Assembly (NCBI GenBank): GCA_022376465.1
Contig: JACDTU010000005.1
Coordinates: forward strand, 608,001 to 672,000
Source of the DNA: Cubamyces lactineus
Taxonomy: Eukaryota; Basidiomycota; Agaricomycetes; Polyporales; Polyporaceae
Length of the DNA: 64,000 bases
Direction of reading: 5' to 3'
The notes under the pieces are model-generated. The model searched no databases, was not told where the DNA came from, and worked only from the letters and a program-made list of their open reading frames with translations. Below, piece after piece: positions 1 through 11,872 of this stretch. Position 1 is the first letter of the stretch. Every line of letters starts with the position of its first letter. The position numbers were made by a program, and so were the translations under genes.

Positions 1-1111
1 CGGCAGAGAGCGTCCATATCGGAATGAGGGAGTTTGTGTTGTTGTCGAGGCGACTACCGAGCATAGAGACATTGCCACCAGAGGGGATCGTGACAGCGAG
101 CTCAAGGGCGTGAGCGTCGCTGAACTGAGCCAGCGGGTGGAGATCATATGGGATCATATCCCTTCTGAACACTCCCCTCGCGGTCCTCCTCCCTGAATAC
201 ACACCACCGTACTGGCCACGGAGAAACAAGTGAGCCGTAGGAGGTATAGCAATCATTTGAAGTACCGGCGCGATGTCCCATGCAAGTTCACGTAGCCCCA
301 GGTGCCAGAGCTTTGGTAGATGGACGGGATTGTTGTCTGACAACGGGTAGCGATCTCTCAGATTCTCCACTGCGGGAACGGAGCTTCTGAACTCGATATG
401 GCCGATATTGGGCATCGCTCGCAAAAGGTCTTTTATGTCTTGGTGGCGAGGCATACACCCTTCGCAGTCGGTCGCCTTGAATGTATCCAGGTTGAGCATG
501 CAGCCGACGATCTTCAGAGAAACGGTCTTGATCTCGATGACCCGCAGGACTGGAAAGGCGAATGCGTGAAGGGTAATGATAGGGTTTCTCAGCCCTGTAA
601 AGAAATTACTGTCATGGCCCACGAGTGAGAGGCGAACGAGGATCGTGCCCAAAGCTGGTAGGGAGCGAATTGCGTCTGTTGTAGAATAACTCCCAGAGTA
701 GTGAGGCGCGACCAGAACCTCCAAGGATCTGACACGGTGAGCATTTGGGCCAACAACATGTAAAGCGGGAAGGGTAGCCGTAAGGTCCAACTCCCGAGAT
801 GACGCCCGTGCTAGGAGAACGCGCGCTGCATCGAAAGGGTCCCCAGAGAGTAGTGAATGTTCCGCGAGCGTTGTGGCTGACCACAGCGCCGAGTATTGTA
901 AGGCGATCTCCCGCCACCGGCGGCACACCCAGGTAGCGCGGATCCAGGAAGCCTTAAAGCCGTCTTTGCTAGTAGGGTCGCTGCTCTTGAGGTGCACCAA
1001 GATTAGCTCGAGGATTTCAGCAGGTAACCTCTGAGTGTGATCCGTTTTGCTTGGCATGTCAAGGTAGTACACGCTGTGAGGTGTGCTGTCTACCGTGGCT
1101 CTCGTGGACAT
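1..1111 (-). CDS. F-box-like protein (3' end outside window)
   Basis: An open frame of about 370 codons without introns starts at the ATG at 1111 and is still open at the left edge, so the C-terminus is missing. Residues about 28-75 match the basidiomycete F-box-like domain: LPAEILELILVHL followed by a W-rich block (WIRATWVCRRWREIAL, then SALWS). The rest is Leu-rich, as expected for the leucine-rich-repeat-like region of this large agaricomycete family. Family role: substrate receptor of SCF (Skp1-cullin-F-box) ubiquitin ligases. The substrate cannot be inferred. A second, broken F-box copy lies at 1756-2350 on the same strand, so this looks like a local family cluster. Confidence 0.8.
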   Translation of the reverse strand, partial: MSTRATVDSTPHSVYYLDMPSKTDHTQRLPAEILELILVHLKSSDPTSKDGFKASWIRATWVCRRWREIALQYSALWSATTLAEHSLLSGDPFDAARVLLARASSRELDLTATLPALHVVGPNAHRVRSLEVLVAPHYSGSYSTTDAIRSLPALGTILVRLSLVGHDSNFFTGLRNPIITLHAFAFPVLRVIEIKTVSLKIVGCMLNLDTFKATDCEGCMPRHQDIKDLLRAMPNIGHIEFRSSVPAVENLRDRYPLSDNNPVHLPKLWHLGLRELAWDIAPVLQMIAIPPTAHLFLRGQYGGVYSGRRTARGVFRRDMIPYDLHPLAQFSDAHALELAVTIPSGGNVSMLGSRLDNNTNSLIPIWTLSA

Positions 1112-1755
1112 CGTGAGGCTACAAAAGATAACCCGTCAGTGCATAATTTCTTACAAGACAACGTGTAACGTTCAGAGCTTACTTTGCTCGTAGTTGAATC
1201 AGAGTTTGTTCTGGGCGTGGCAGCACCAGAGAGTTGGAAGGAGAGAGGTAGACCGACGAGGGCTCGTATAGTCCTGCTAGATATCAGAGCCCAGAGTGTA
1301 TAGCTCTACGCATTAATTGTGGAGTTAACAATACAAGACTTGAGCTTTGACAGCCTATGCATGTAAGTGGTGGTTCGAGTCAAGGCTCGTAGGATCCATA
1401 GTCTCGGGCCTGTGCCTCAATAACGGCCTCCCTAGCCACTCGCTCATTGTGATTAGTACCTGTCTCGGGATTGTATAAGAAAAGGAACACTCTGTGAACG
1501 CTGCGACTAGATTAAGATTCTATGATTAAGGCCAGTGAAGCTAGTGAATTTCAGAGCAGACCAAGACGCGAGTCCGACGTGTTCAACACGACCACGTGAC
1601 CGCGTATGCTCCAGTTGCTCACAAATTCCCCTTACACTCGCACTACACCGTGAATAAGGGTATTAACCCTCTTTATATAATTTGCCGCATGCCCTAGCGG
1701 AGAAGCTAACTACATCCACTACCCATGTACAGGAGTCGCGAAACTCGGATGAACG
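1112..1755. other. Intergenic, no gene seen
   Basis: AT-richer stretch between the two F-box copies, with stops in all frames. It presumably holds the promoter of the F-box gene starting at 1111. Confidence 0.5.
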
Positions 1756-2350
1756 TTATGTCCGTGATGATATGAGATGGATGGCTTGGGTTAGAGTTAC
1801 GTCGGGTGGCTTGCTTAAATCTTTACAACTGCAACAGCCCCCAGGCGTGATTTTCAACTGCAACAGCCCCCTACCATATCGCGCCCGTCCTTGGAGCCAT
1901 CGTTCTAGCGCTGAAGCGCAGGGGACCGCCTCCGGCGTATCCAACCACAATTCAATGAGTTTGAGGGAAGGGGGTAGGTGAATGTCGAATTCGAGAGCCA
2001 GTATGAAGTCCCGCACACATGCGCTACCCAACAGGCGGATCTTGAGAAGTTTTTGATGAGGTGAGCGCGGTGTTCGCTGAGTTTTCAAAAAATGCCGTAA
2101 CTGATGCCTTTTCTTTTGGAGGTCGTAGCAGCGATAAAGTGGACCACAAACTTGGATGGGCTAGTCCGATCACGCGCCATCGTCTGCAGGCCCAAATCAG
2201 TCTGATCCACGGGGCCTGGAAAGGTTGTGCATTCGGGCCTTCATCTCTCTTGACTATCTTGAAGATCTCGAGGAGCAGTTCGGCAAGTAAGCCATCTATC
2301 CCTGTCGCGCTTGTGGGAGGTAGATCAGTATGATGCTCGGCGAGAGCCAA
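1756..2350 (-). pseudogene. F-box gene relic, frameshifted
   Basis: From the ATG at 2350 the frame encodes an F-box N-terminus (LLAELLLEIFKIV, then PWIRLIWACRRWRVIGLAHP and SLWSTLS). It resembles the neighbouring F-box gene at 1-1111. The frame stops at 2024. Plausible continuing sequence (KLLKIRLLGSAC, then LEFDIHLPPSLKLIELWL) lies in another frame from about 2070. The break falls at an A-run near 2055-2065, where one base change would shift the frame. The 3' end then runs into unrelated sequence with a 14-bp direct repeat (about 1827-1870). I read it as a truncated, frameshifted paralogue; an unannotated intron or a sequencing error at the homopolymer is the alternative. Confidence 0.5.
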
Positions 2351-3048
2351 GCAGCTCTGTAGATAAATATGGAGGACAGCGCCCTCGCCATTCGCAGCTC
2401 AGTGTGGATTGTTTCCGGGCGGCCGTGCGTCGAAAACAACCCTCCCTTGAGTGACATCGACGAGCATCAAGGGATACGTTCCTACAAACCTGCAAAAGTC
2501 TAAATGTTATATTCAGCTAGCACAATCGTGCCGTAGCGTTATCTGCACGATGCGCATTCCGACGACTCATGAAGGAGAGCGAGATCAACTCACGAACGAT
2601 ACCAAGCAACGCGTTTTGACCAACGCGTCACTTCTTAGTGCCACATCAACACGCGCGCCACAACGCCAATAACGTTATCAACGGAGCCTGGCGCATACAT
2701 CCATGGCTCTGTGCTCATGCATGCTGCGATGTCATAGCCACGGAAAACACCATGCCTCTGCGAAAGGCGCTCATTGGCACAACTCGCGGCCTGGATCCAC
2801 GAACACGACCTAGCACACGGCGCTGCGACAACGTCATTGTCGCCACAAGAGCACTGCGTTAAGAGGAGTATCGCAGCTCACGAACGCGTGTCTCGTCAAA
2901 AAGACTCCATCGTTCGCACGGCAGAGCGATATGATGTCAACGTCTTCTCAAGGGATATAAACCCCCCTTGCGAGACGACAAAGAGCCCTCAAACTCATTC
3001 GTCCTCTCAACTCAACCAATCAGTCACACGCACCCTCACACGCACACC
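2351..3048. promoter_or_regulatory. Upstream region of the small DWLDKGI gene, with TATA box
   Basis: No credible gene. A TATA box (GGGATATAAACC, TATAA at 2956-2960) lies about 90 bp before the ATG at 3049. CCCCT/AGGGG-like stress-element sequence is next to it (CCCCCCTT at 2962-2969). The leader is CA-rich, typical of well-expressed fungal genes. Confidence 0.5.
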
Positions 3049-3395
3049 ATGTCCGACAACTTGAACAACAATAACAACATGCAGGGCGGCAACAACGCCC
3101 AATTCGGCCAGGGCGGCCAGCAGGCAGGGGAAAAGCCCGATTGGCTCGACAAGGGCATTCAAGATGCCGGCGACAAGGCTGGGGTGAACGTCGTATGTAT
3201 CGTCATAGTTTCAAAAGCAGAGACGTACTCACAGATAGAACAGAGCCAGAAGAACGCGGATACCGCCGGAGACTTCGCCAACAAGGAGCTTGAGAAGAAG
3301 GAAGGTGAGTGGCGTGAAAGGGGCCGGGATTCAACTCGTTGCGCAAACGTTGACTGTGCATCCGTGTAGGATTCGGCCTTCCCGGTGTGCACTGA
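3049..3395 (+). CDS. Small hydrophilic DWLDKGI protein, copy 1
   Basis: Exons 3049-3192, 3244-3304 and 3370-3395, giving about 76 aa. The protein starts MSDNLNNNNN, is Asn/Gln/Gly-rich, then carries KPDWLDKGIQDAG, GVNV, SQKNAD, TAGDFANKELEKKEG and ends FGLPGVH. The splice sites are supported by the tandem paralogue at 4272-4771, which has introns at the same positions and phases. No signal peptide or membrane segment; predicted disordered and cytosolic. Similar short proteins exist in many fungi and are often stress-induced, but I cannot name a function. A TATA box lies about 90 bp upstream. Confidence 0.75.
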
Positions 3396-4271
3396 ACAAT
3401 AAGACGCGAAAGGACACTTTGGATGTAGTAGTACTGTTTGTATACAAGCATTTTCCAGCCGTATTTTTGCCTCGGAGATCGCAGTATGGTCGCGCGTGGC
3501 CTTCAGGGCTGATAGTAGCGTCTGGGATCATACGAGAATGACGCGAGAAAGCATGTGGGGGTGGATACTCGCCCCAATGTCGACGCTTTCGTCTGCACAC
3601 GGACCATTGTCGTCGCAATGAAAACCAACAGAATCCAGTGCATCCGTCCTTGCGGCCTAGAGCGATCCTGCATGTAACTTATGTAACTTGGATACGTTGT
3701 CCGTGAAAGCACAATGCAGTATAGTCTAGCAAATACAGAAAGAAGCGTTCGTTGTCTGACTTGGAAGCATACTTTGGGCAGAGCGGCAAAGCAAGACGGA
3801 GGGAAGCGGCAGAGGCAGAGGCAGAACTGAGTCGACTGGACGCTCGTCGGGCGCTCAGCACGTATCCCAAATTGGCAGGTGTAGTGGTTGTGGAGCGAGC
3901 CGATGATCTTGCCGCTGCGCCGTGGTTGCTCTTGCTCAGCGTACTGTGAGGAAGAATAATGTACGCTGCATTCACATAGTCGATATTATGTGACTTTTAA
4001 GTGATAAGACATAATAAAATGCGGTGAGGGCGATGGCGAGCCAGAGCTGGGGGAGGTGGGGCATTGGCGGAGCGACGTCATAGTACTCCCCACACTCTAC
4101 ATCCCACTTCAGCCATTCCCCTGCCTTTCTCACCGCACTCTGCATATGATGTCACCACCCGCCCATATATAACCCTCGAACGCAGCATCCGTCGCCCTCA
4201 CAATCGACTCATCCTTCCTCATCGTCCCCACTCACGACCACCACAACCGTCTCACTCATCTTCCTCCCACA
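3396..4271. other. Spacer between the tandem small genes; TATA box at 4166
   Basis: Holds the 3' end of copy 1 and the promoter of copy 2. TATATAA at 4166-4172 lies about 100 bp before the ATG at 4272, followed by a CT-rich leader. A short plus-strand frame (3752-3949, Ala/Glu-rich) and its antisense are open but have no recognisable feature and I do not call them. Confidence 0.4.
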
Positions 4272-4771
4272 ATGTCTGACTTCCTTGGAAACACCGCTTC
4301 CTCCACCGGCACCAACTCCGAGTACACCCAGGGCCCCGGCGGCGGCACCCACTCCGAGGGCTTCAACCAAGGCCAGGGCCAGGGCGGCGCATACGACGAG
4401 ATGCAGAGCTCACAGTCGTCCGACATGGGCGGCGGCCAGGGCGCCATGGGCTCCGGCGTCGCGGGCGGCTACACAGGCAATCAGAGCCAGTCCCAAACCA
4501 CCGGCGAGAAGAAGGATTGGCTCGACAAGGGGATCGAGGCCATCGGAAAGAAGGTCGGCGTGAACATTGTCAGTACTCTCCAAATACTAGTCGTATTCAA
4601 TTCTATAGCTCACCTTGCCAACGCTAGAGCGACAAAAACGCTGACGCTGCGGGCGATTTCATCAACAAGGAGGCGAAGGAGAGAGCGGGTAGGTACCACG
4701 CTTCGCATGGTATAGGCATTGGCTTATCATCCACCTTCACCCCAGGTCGCAACCTCCCCGGAGTGTACTAA
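4272..4771 (+). CDS. Small hydrophilic DWLDKGI protein, copy 2
   Basis: Exons 4272-4568, 4628-4688 and 4746-4771, giving 127 aa. N-terminal half is Gly/Gln/Ser-rich low-complexity sequence (about residues 10-75). The C-terminal half matches copy 1: KKDWLDKGIEAIGKK, GVNI, SDKNADAAGDFINKEAKERAG, RNLPGVY. Intron positions and phases are the same as in copy 1, so the two are a tandem duplication whose N-terminal linkers diverged. Likely a soluble, intrinsically disordered, stress-type protein (inference from composition and promoter); no enzymatic motif. It ends 113 bp from the 3' end of the PKS gene, which converges on it. Confidence 0.78.
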
Positions 4772-4884
4772 GCGCGTTCATACGGACATACGGAGCATAC
4801 ATTATCCATTGTAACATAGGCACTGTATAACATACATTAAACACTCTTCTGAACAACGGCAGCACTGTGGTTGCCGGGACCACT

Positions 4885-7800
4885 CTACCCACTGGAAAGC
4901 ACCATGAGTCCTTCCCTCAATCGCCCACTAAGACGGCGTATCTATAAATGAATGTCAATACGATTGCATCGTGGTACCACTCGCAAGAAACACTCACGTT
5001 GTCTCGATCGAATACGGAGAAGTGATTCCCAGGAATATCCAACACCTGCAGCGTTGCTCCCAATACTTCTTCCCAGGAACACAGGGTCCACTCGTCGTTC
5101 GCTTTGTCGGTGAAGAATGCGCGAGAGTGCTCGTCTAAGCCTTTCATCGCATCGCGCAACAACACTTCCGCCGGATCGGTGGCTCGCATATACACCACAC
5201 GACGTCGTGCATCCTGCGTCTGTATGCTCACAGGAGGGATGTACGCGGCCAGGGCGCGCGACGCGCATCGCATCTGTGCAGTGAATGTGCTTCGGCGCGC
5301 ACTCGGCCCATGATGGGCGTCGTGGACATTGTCGCTACTAGACCCTAGAGGCCGTCGCATGATAGTGTCGATGAAGCCGTCTGGTAAGAGGCCCTTTGTC
5401 TGGGGCGAGGGCGAGTCGATGAGGACGAGCCCCTTGATGACGATCCCCGCGCGAGACAGGTGCGAGGCCATCTCGAAGGCTACAACACCCCCAAACGACC
5501 AGCCTGTATGCGCGAATCCCGTCAGCTAGACAATAAGACTACGAGGGACGATGCACTTACCTCCGAAGATACACTCCTTCGTCTTCGTATCGGCACCGTC
5601 CCCTCTCATATCGAAGACTGCGTCCACGACGCCGCGCGCGTACACGCGAGCCATGCGAACGACGTCCAACGCCTCTCGTCCCTCCCCATAAGGTCCGCAA
5701 GCCTCCAAAAACCTTGCGATATCCACGTTCTTGACCGCCCAGACCTCGCGCTCCAACGGCCCGAGACGCGCATATCCTCCGATGCACCCACTCCCGTCGT
5801 GAACCAGAATAAGCGGTGGTATACGGCGTGTTCCCTCAGGCGCGCGTTGCACCCGCACCAACTCGAAGCCCTCGGGGAACGCCACAGCATCTCCTCGGTT
5901 GACATCGTGCGGCTTCTGCGTAGGTAACTGAGCTGCGTCCCCGGACAAAGCGCGGACGACATCCTGCACAGTCTGACACGCAAAGAGCGCTTCCTCGTCA
6001 ACCTTCACTCCAAAGCGCGTCAAGAAGGCGTGCCGCGCCTCGATGGACGTAAGCGAGTCCAGCCCTAGACACCGCAGCTCCGCGTCATCCGCGATATCGC
6101 CCACGGGAATGTCTAGGACGGAAGAGAGGACGCCCTTGACCGCGCTGCCATCGAGGTGTGCATGCGGAATGTGTTCCAGTTGCCCGTCGCGTTTCGCGCC
6201 CTGCGGTGTAATTGGGGGAGGCTCGCGTCGATCTGGCGAGGCGGTCTTGTCCACCACAGAAGATCGCGTACCATCGCGACACGCATCTTCGACCAGCTTC
6301 ACCAAGTCGCCCACCGTGTGCGCCTCCGCGAGTGCCCGCGCATCCAGTCCCTGCGTTCCAGCATGAGACCGGGGAAGTCTCGCACGGAGCTGCGCTGCAA
6401 CCTCCCAAAGCATTAGTGAGTCCACGCCCAGATGCGCGAGCTGCACGTCCTCTCGTACATTGCCTTCCGGGATTCCTGACGTCTCCGCGATGAGCCGTAG
6501 AATAAACCGTCTGAGCTCGTTTTCGCAAGGGGCCTCTGATAGGCTTAATGCAGGCGTTGCGTGGGCGGTCACGGATGTTGCTTGTGCAGGAATGCGTTTG
6601 ACGTGGGATAGTGGGTCGGCAGCCGCGACCTGCAACATCTTCCTGAACCCTTCCAGGGCCACTCGGCGAAATCGCACCCTCTTCAAGCGCGCGACAACCC
6701 TCCGGCGCGATCCATCGAGCTCGACCACATACACGTCCACTGCAAGCGCTTTGACCAAGATCGCCTCTCCTCCCGTGCCGCGTTCATATTCCTCGTGCGT
6801 CACCACTGCGTACACGCCGTATCGCGCTGAGAGATCCAGCACCTGTGGTACGAGTTGCACGGCATCGACACCGCCACAGATGTACGCGTCGCGACCGTTC
6901 ATATCATGCGTGAAGTTGACGAGGAAGCCCGCGACGTGGAAGAGAGTGTCAACGAAGATTGGATGCACCACAGCCGTACCAACCTTGAGAGCGCTTTGCG
7001 GTAGGCGAACGATAGCGTATGCGCGCGCATGGGGAGATGAGGTGACGGTGATGGTCTCGATGGTCCGGTAGTCAGCGGAGTAGGTCACGATCGACGGAAA
7101 GAGCATGTCGTATACCGTCCGAGTCGAGAAAGTCTCGCGTTGGCTGGCGAGTGTGTCTGGAGGAGTAAGGATGGAGTTGATCTCGCGCTCGACCATAGCT
7201 TGAGCGTAAGAGAACTTCGTTAGACGGTGCTCTCTCGTCGCGCGCTTGAAGGATCCTCGGCAGTACACCTCAGACCTTGCCCTTGATTCTCGCGCAGAGG
7301 AGACAGTGAAGGACCCGTGGCCGCCCACCGGAAACGCAACCTCCACGCGCAACTTGTCTTGCCGCCCGGGAACATAGACTAAGGCCTTCGGATACAGAAC
7401 GTCCACCAAATCCAGCACGTCCTCCGCGGCCCACATGGACCTCTTCTTCAGCGCTGAGATTGCCGGAGATAGCACCATCTCCGCGTAGACTGAGGCTGGA
7501 CAAAGCGGAGTGCCCGCAACGCAGTGTCCTTCAATGAGATCGGCCAAAGAGGATACGTCCGTTTCGAAGGAACTGCTCGCGCCATCCTCGCAAGCCACTG
7601 ACACGCTTCGCTCGAGCACCGCGGAACTCGGTGTAGGGGATTCCGGAGGTGCAACGGTTGCCTTACGTCGCGAGTCTTCCTGGTATGGAACCCAAAATCG
7701 GGTCTCCGCGAACGGGTATGGCGGGAGGTCTACCACCCTTGCACCAGGCGCCAGGTCTGCGAAAGCCTTCCTCCATTGCACCGGCACAGACGTCCCGTAC

Positions 7801-10733
7801 AGCTGGGCCAGCGTCGCACACAGCGTCTCCATACCAGACGCATTCCTGCGGGACGACGGCAAGAGCAACGGCACCCCGTCCGTCTGAAGCCCGCGCAAGA
7901 GGGGCAGAGTTGCGGGATGAGGGCCTACTTCGATGTACACAGCGACAGAGGTCAAATCGATGCACGACGAGAGGCCGGACATGCCTTGATAGAATCGCGC
8001 GGGTTCACGACAGTGCCGAGCGAGGTAGTCAGGGGTGAATGCGCTCGCGTCCCCGCGCCTGAGGAAGGCCCCCGTGACGTTTGATAAGACGGGGATCGTC
8101 GGAGGCGAGATGTGGACGTCCTGAAAGAGATCCTCTAGGTCTGCAAGTATAGGATCCATCGCGGCGGAGTGGTAGGCGTAAGGTACGTCAAGCCGAGTGC
8201 AGCGCACGCCTCTGTCTGTGCACAAACCCTCGAAAGCCTGAAGCTCTGTGAGCTCTCCGCCAACCACGAAGTTCATCTCACTATTATTTTCACACTTTAG
8301 CCTCGTGCGGTTCATGGTCATAGGAACTGCGTCGCACCTATTATAGCAGCATACCTCCAAATGCGAAAAGGGCTGGCGACCGAGTAAGGGCTCGAAGTCC
8401 TCCACGGCGACTCGGATGGACGTCATGCAAGTTGTATGAGGTTTGCACTTTGCATGCATGACCTCTGCTCGCTTCGAAACCACCCGAAGTGCGTCGTCCA
8501 AAGCTAGTACCCCCGAGATCGTCAAAGCCGCGAACTCCCCGAAGCTGAAATCACGAATCAATATGAGCAACATCGGCAACGACGCATATGGGGGCGTACC
8601 TTTGCCCTGCAACCGCACATGGCTCGATGCCCCATGACATCCACAATCGTGCGAGAGCATACTCCAAGACGAAGAGGGCTACTTGCTGTATCTGGAACTC
8701 TGCACCAGCATCTTCGCTCACTGGGCGTACCTCCTCCCGGAAGGACTCCGCAACCCCCCGAAGGTCCATCGCCAGAAGCTTCTCATGGCACCTGTCCACG
8801 ATACGAGCGAAGGCGGGAAAGCGCATGTACAAATCGCTACCCATCCCAACATACTGCGAGCCTTGTCCCGAGAAGACGAAGATCACTTCCGTCGCCGGTC
8901 GAGCTTCAACCACTGCGGCCGAACGGAGCGCAGCGACTATGTCCTCCCTGGACGTCCCGCTCGCGGAGATACGGTAGTGATAGAGCTGACGTCTGGCAGT
9001 CGCAGTGTACGTAAAGTCTTGTAGAGAGTCGGTGTCATCATTCATGGCTCCGAGATGTGCGAGGTACGCCTGGCGAAGCTGCTCGGCAGCGGCAGGAGTC
9101 TTGCACGATATACCCAGGACGAGGGGTCGATCCGTAGCGACTGTACGAAGTGGTGGGATGTGTTCCTCCAGTATCAAGGCACCGTTGGATCCTGCCGCGC
9201 CGAAATTTGTCAATAGAGCTAGCCGCTTGTGACGCCTCCCGCTCTCCCATGGCACAGTTGTCGTGTCAATCGTAACATGATCGACAGACGGATCCGGAAT
9301 CCTTGGGTTAAGGCTCTTGAACGAGATGTGTCGTGGGATGGTACGCTCTCGCAACATCAAGAGGAGCTTAGCCAGGCTTGCTGCACCCGAGGCCGCCTCC
9401 GCATGCCCGATGCTGGCCTTGACGGAAGTGATGTGCAAGGGATTGTCTGCTGTACGCCCGACGGCGAAGACACGCCTGATTGCCTCGAGCTCAGCAGGAT
9501 CGCCGGCCTGAGTCCCGGTCCCGTGACATTCCACAACGCTGACGTCGTGTGGATGGATGTCTGCCGAAGAGACGAGTTTCTCAAAGAGGGCGACCTGGGC
9601 TGGGACGTGCGGATGGGTGATCGATCGGGCCTTCCCCGACTGGTTGACTTCGGTCGCGCGAATGACGCCCAGAATCCGATCGTTCTCCGCCACTGCGTCT
9701 GCCAGGCGCTTGAGCACGAACAGGCCACAGCCCTCGGCGCGACAGTATCCGTCAGCGGACGCGTCCCACGGCCGACACTGTCCTGTTGCGCTGAGAAAGT
9801 GGCCCCTGGCGAGCCCGAGATACATCTACAGTGTAGCACGGCCATCGTCAGACAACGATGAACGTGGCGCACAGTGTTACTCACATCGGGGCTAGATATG
9901 ATATTCACTCCTCCTGCGAGTGCCGCGTTGCAATCTCCCACGGACAGCGCTCGGCATGCCTGGTGGATTGCCACCATCGACGAGGAGCACGCTGTGTCCA
10001 CCACGATGGAGGGGCCACCAAATCCGAATACGTATGAGATTCGCCCGCTCAGGAAAGCTTGCAAAGTGCCTGTCATGCGGCGGCTACATGAGGATTGTCA
10101 CAGGGAGGCGAAAAGAACGCATGATTATGTACTCACCAGTAGCATAATACACGTCTACATCATTCCGCAGATTCTGAACGTAGTCGTTAGTCGCGACTCC
10201 GATAAAAGTCGCAAACGCGTCTCTATCAAAGGTAGGTGTCGCGTCCGGACAGTATCCGGCACTCTCCAGCGCCCGATAGGCTGTCTTCAACAGGACACGC
10301 TGTTGAGGGTCCATGCTGCGTGCTTCTCTGGGAGATGCTTGGAAGAATGTATTGTCGAATGCTGCCGGGTCTTTGAGGAAGTTGCCTGCGGTGACGTTCA
10401 TGGACCTGCCGCCCAGAGCAGCGTCCGCGGTATACGGAGAGACATCGAACCGATGTTGTGGTATCTAAGGATGACGCTTGGTAAGCCTGCATAGATATGT
10501 TAGCTCAATGACCATACCTGCTCGATTGTGTTGAGGCCGTCTTGTAAGAGCGCCCATAAATCATCGGTATTTGGGGCCCCCGGAAGGTCAGCTGCCATGC
10601 CTACGATTGCAATGTTGTTGCATTGTGAACACCCTGAGGGCCCGGCTGGACTTTGAGGACTCTCGGGAACGTCTGACCAAGAATACATGGATGTGGAGAG
10701 GGTCAAGTCTGCGGAATCGCTCGTCCCCGACAT
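4885..10733 (-). CDS. Non-reducing polyketide synthase, KS-MAT-PT-ACP-ACP-TE, lacking SAT
   Basis: Exons (complement) 10518-10733, 10137-10464, 9885-10069, 8600-9825, 8338-8544, 5561-8280, 4998-5503 and 4885-4941; the phases all close, giving 1814 aa. KS starts at about residue 41, with catalytic C209 (VDTACSSS), H344 (VECHGTGTQ) and H384 ([10 protein letters not shown]). The malonyl-CoA transacylase has [12 protein letters not shown] and nucleophile S652 in GQSFGE (more often GHSxG). The product-template domain has H973 ([14 protein letters not shown]) and D1165. Two carrier domains follow (S1342 in GVDSL, S1463 in GLDSL), then a thioesterase with S1630 (GWSFGG) and a C-terminal GNHFSVF. No KR, ER or methyltransferase, so the product should be an aromatic polyketide such as orsellinic-acid-type (inference). 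The N-terminal SAT domain usual in this class is absent: only 40 residues precede the KS, and no SAT frame is found upstream. No tailoring enzymes sit next to it. Confidence 0.93.
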
Positions 10734-11872
10734 GGCAATGAATCCACTCTATGCAAGCTATACACCGGATGAGTCTGTGAAAAGTTTTCTGTCAAGTATA
10801 CGATCGTCGAGAACGGGGATTCGGGCGACGACAAGCGGATAGAGCAGTTTGAAAGCAGGTGGTGGTGGTGGGGAAGTTAGAGACGGGCCCGAGGAAAGAT
10901 AGAACGCAGGAGGTCTTATACCTCCAGAGCAGAGCATGACAGAGCATGACAGCTTGTTTCCCTTGCAAGAACGTTCCCCGACATCCAGAGGCAAGCTCCG
11001 CGGAATTTCTAACGAGACCCGGTCAAATTCGGCTCTCCTTGTCAGCTCATCGTGCGCCTTCTCCGGCAGACGGACACACCGGCGTATGCAGCCCGTCTTA
11101 GATATCCCCGATGTGCTACTTCAAGACATGCAGAACGTACGTGCGACACTATCATTCTCGTATTGGGTTGAGAGTGTGCTGAGGTGGGAATAAGTGAGCG
11201 GGAAGGCGATGGGCCAACAGAAATTCGGAGTGGCAAGCTTGTACAAATATGAGCAAATAGGATATGGGCGCTTGAGTGGTTCCAGCTAGCGCCTTGGACA
11301 ACTGACGACCACGGTCATGTCCATCCCAATGCTTCCGTGCAGCTTATCTGGACAGATTTCACCGTTAGGGCCCCCAGACACTAGGACACAGTGGCTTGCA
11401 AAGATCGACTCGGACAAAACAGCCTACGCCAGTTTGGAATCTAGTAGTTGTTCCCTAGAAGCGGCTTGGGAATGGTTTGCCTGCTGGTAACGTTTGTTCC
11501 GACAAGGCTCTCAGATGTTGTCAACATTTCAACATGCCAAGTCCTTCAACTCCCTTGCGATCCGAAATGTGACTGTGCATGTCAACAGTCATGAGGCCTG
11601 CAGAAGAACTGCGTATGTTGCCATGAGTCACAACGCAGCAAACCTAGAACATCTCCAGCCGTGTCACTGACAGATTGTATATATGGACAGAAGAACACGG
11701 TTACGACATGCCGGATGCAATGCCAGTCAAGCAAGGTATGTCTCCGCTGCACAGCCTGAGTGTTCGCTGACCACAGCCGCCGGATTCGCGCAGATGGAGC
11801 ATATATCAACGCTATGCCGACTGATGCCAACGTTTCCCCCTACCTATCCGAGGCTACCCGCGGACCTAATCG
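10734..11872. promoter_or_regulatory. Divergent promoter region of the PKS and cupredoxin-like genes
   Basis: About 1.1 kb separating two genes transcribed away from each other. It contains a short tandem repeat (AGAGCATGAC twice, about 10924-10946). No convincing coding frame on either strand, and no SAT-like sequence upstream of the PKS start. Confidence 0.5.
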
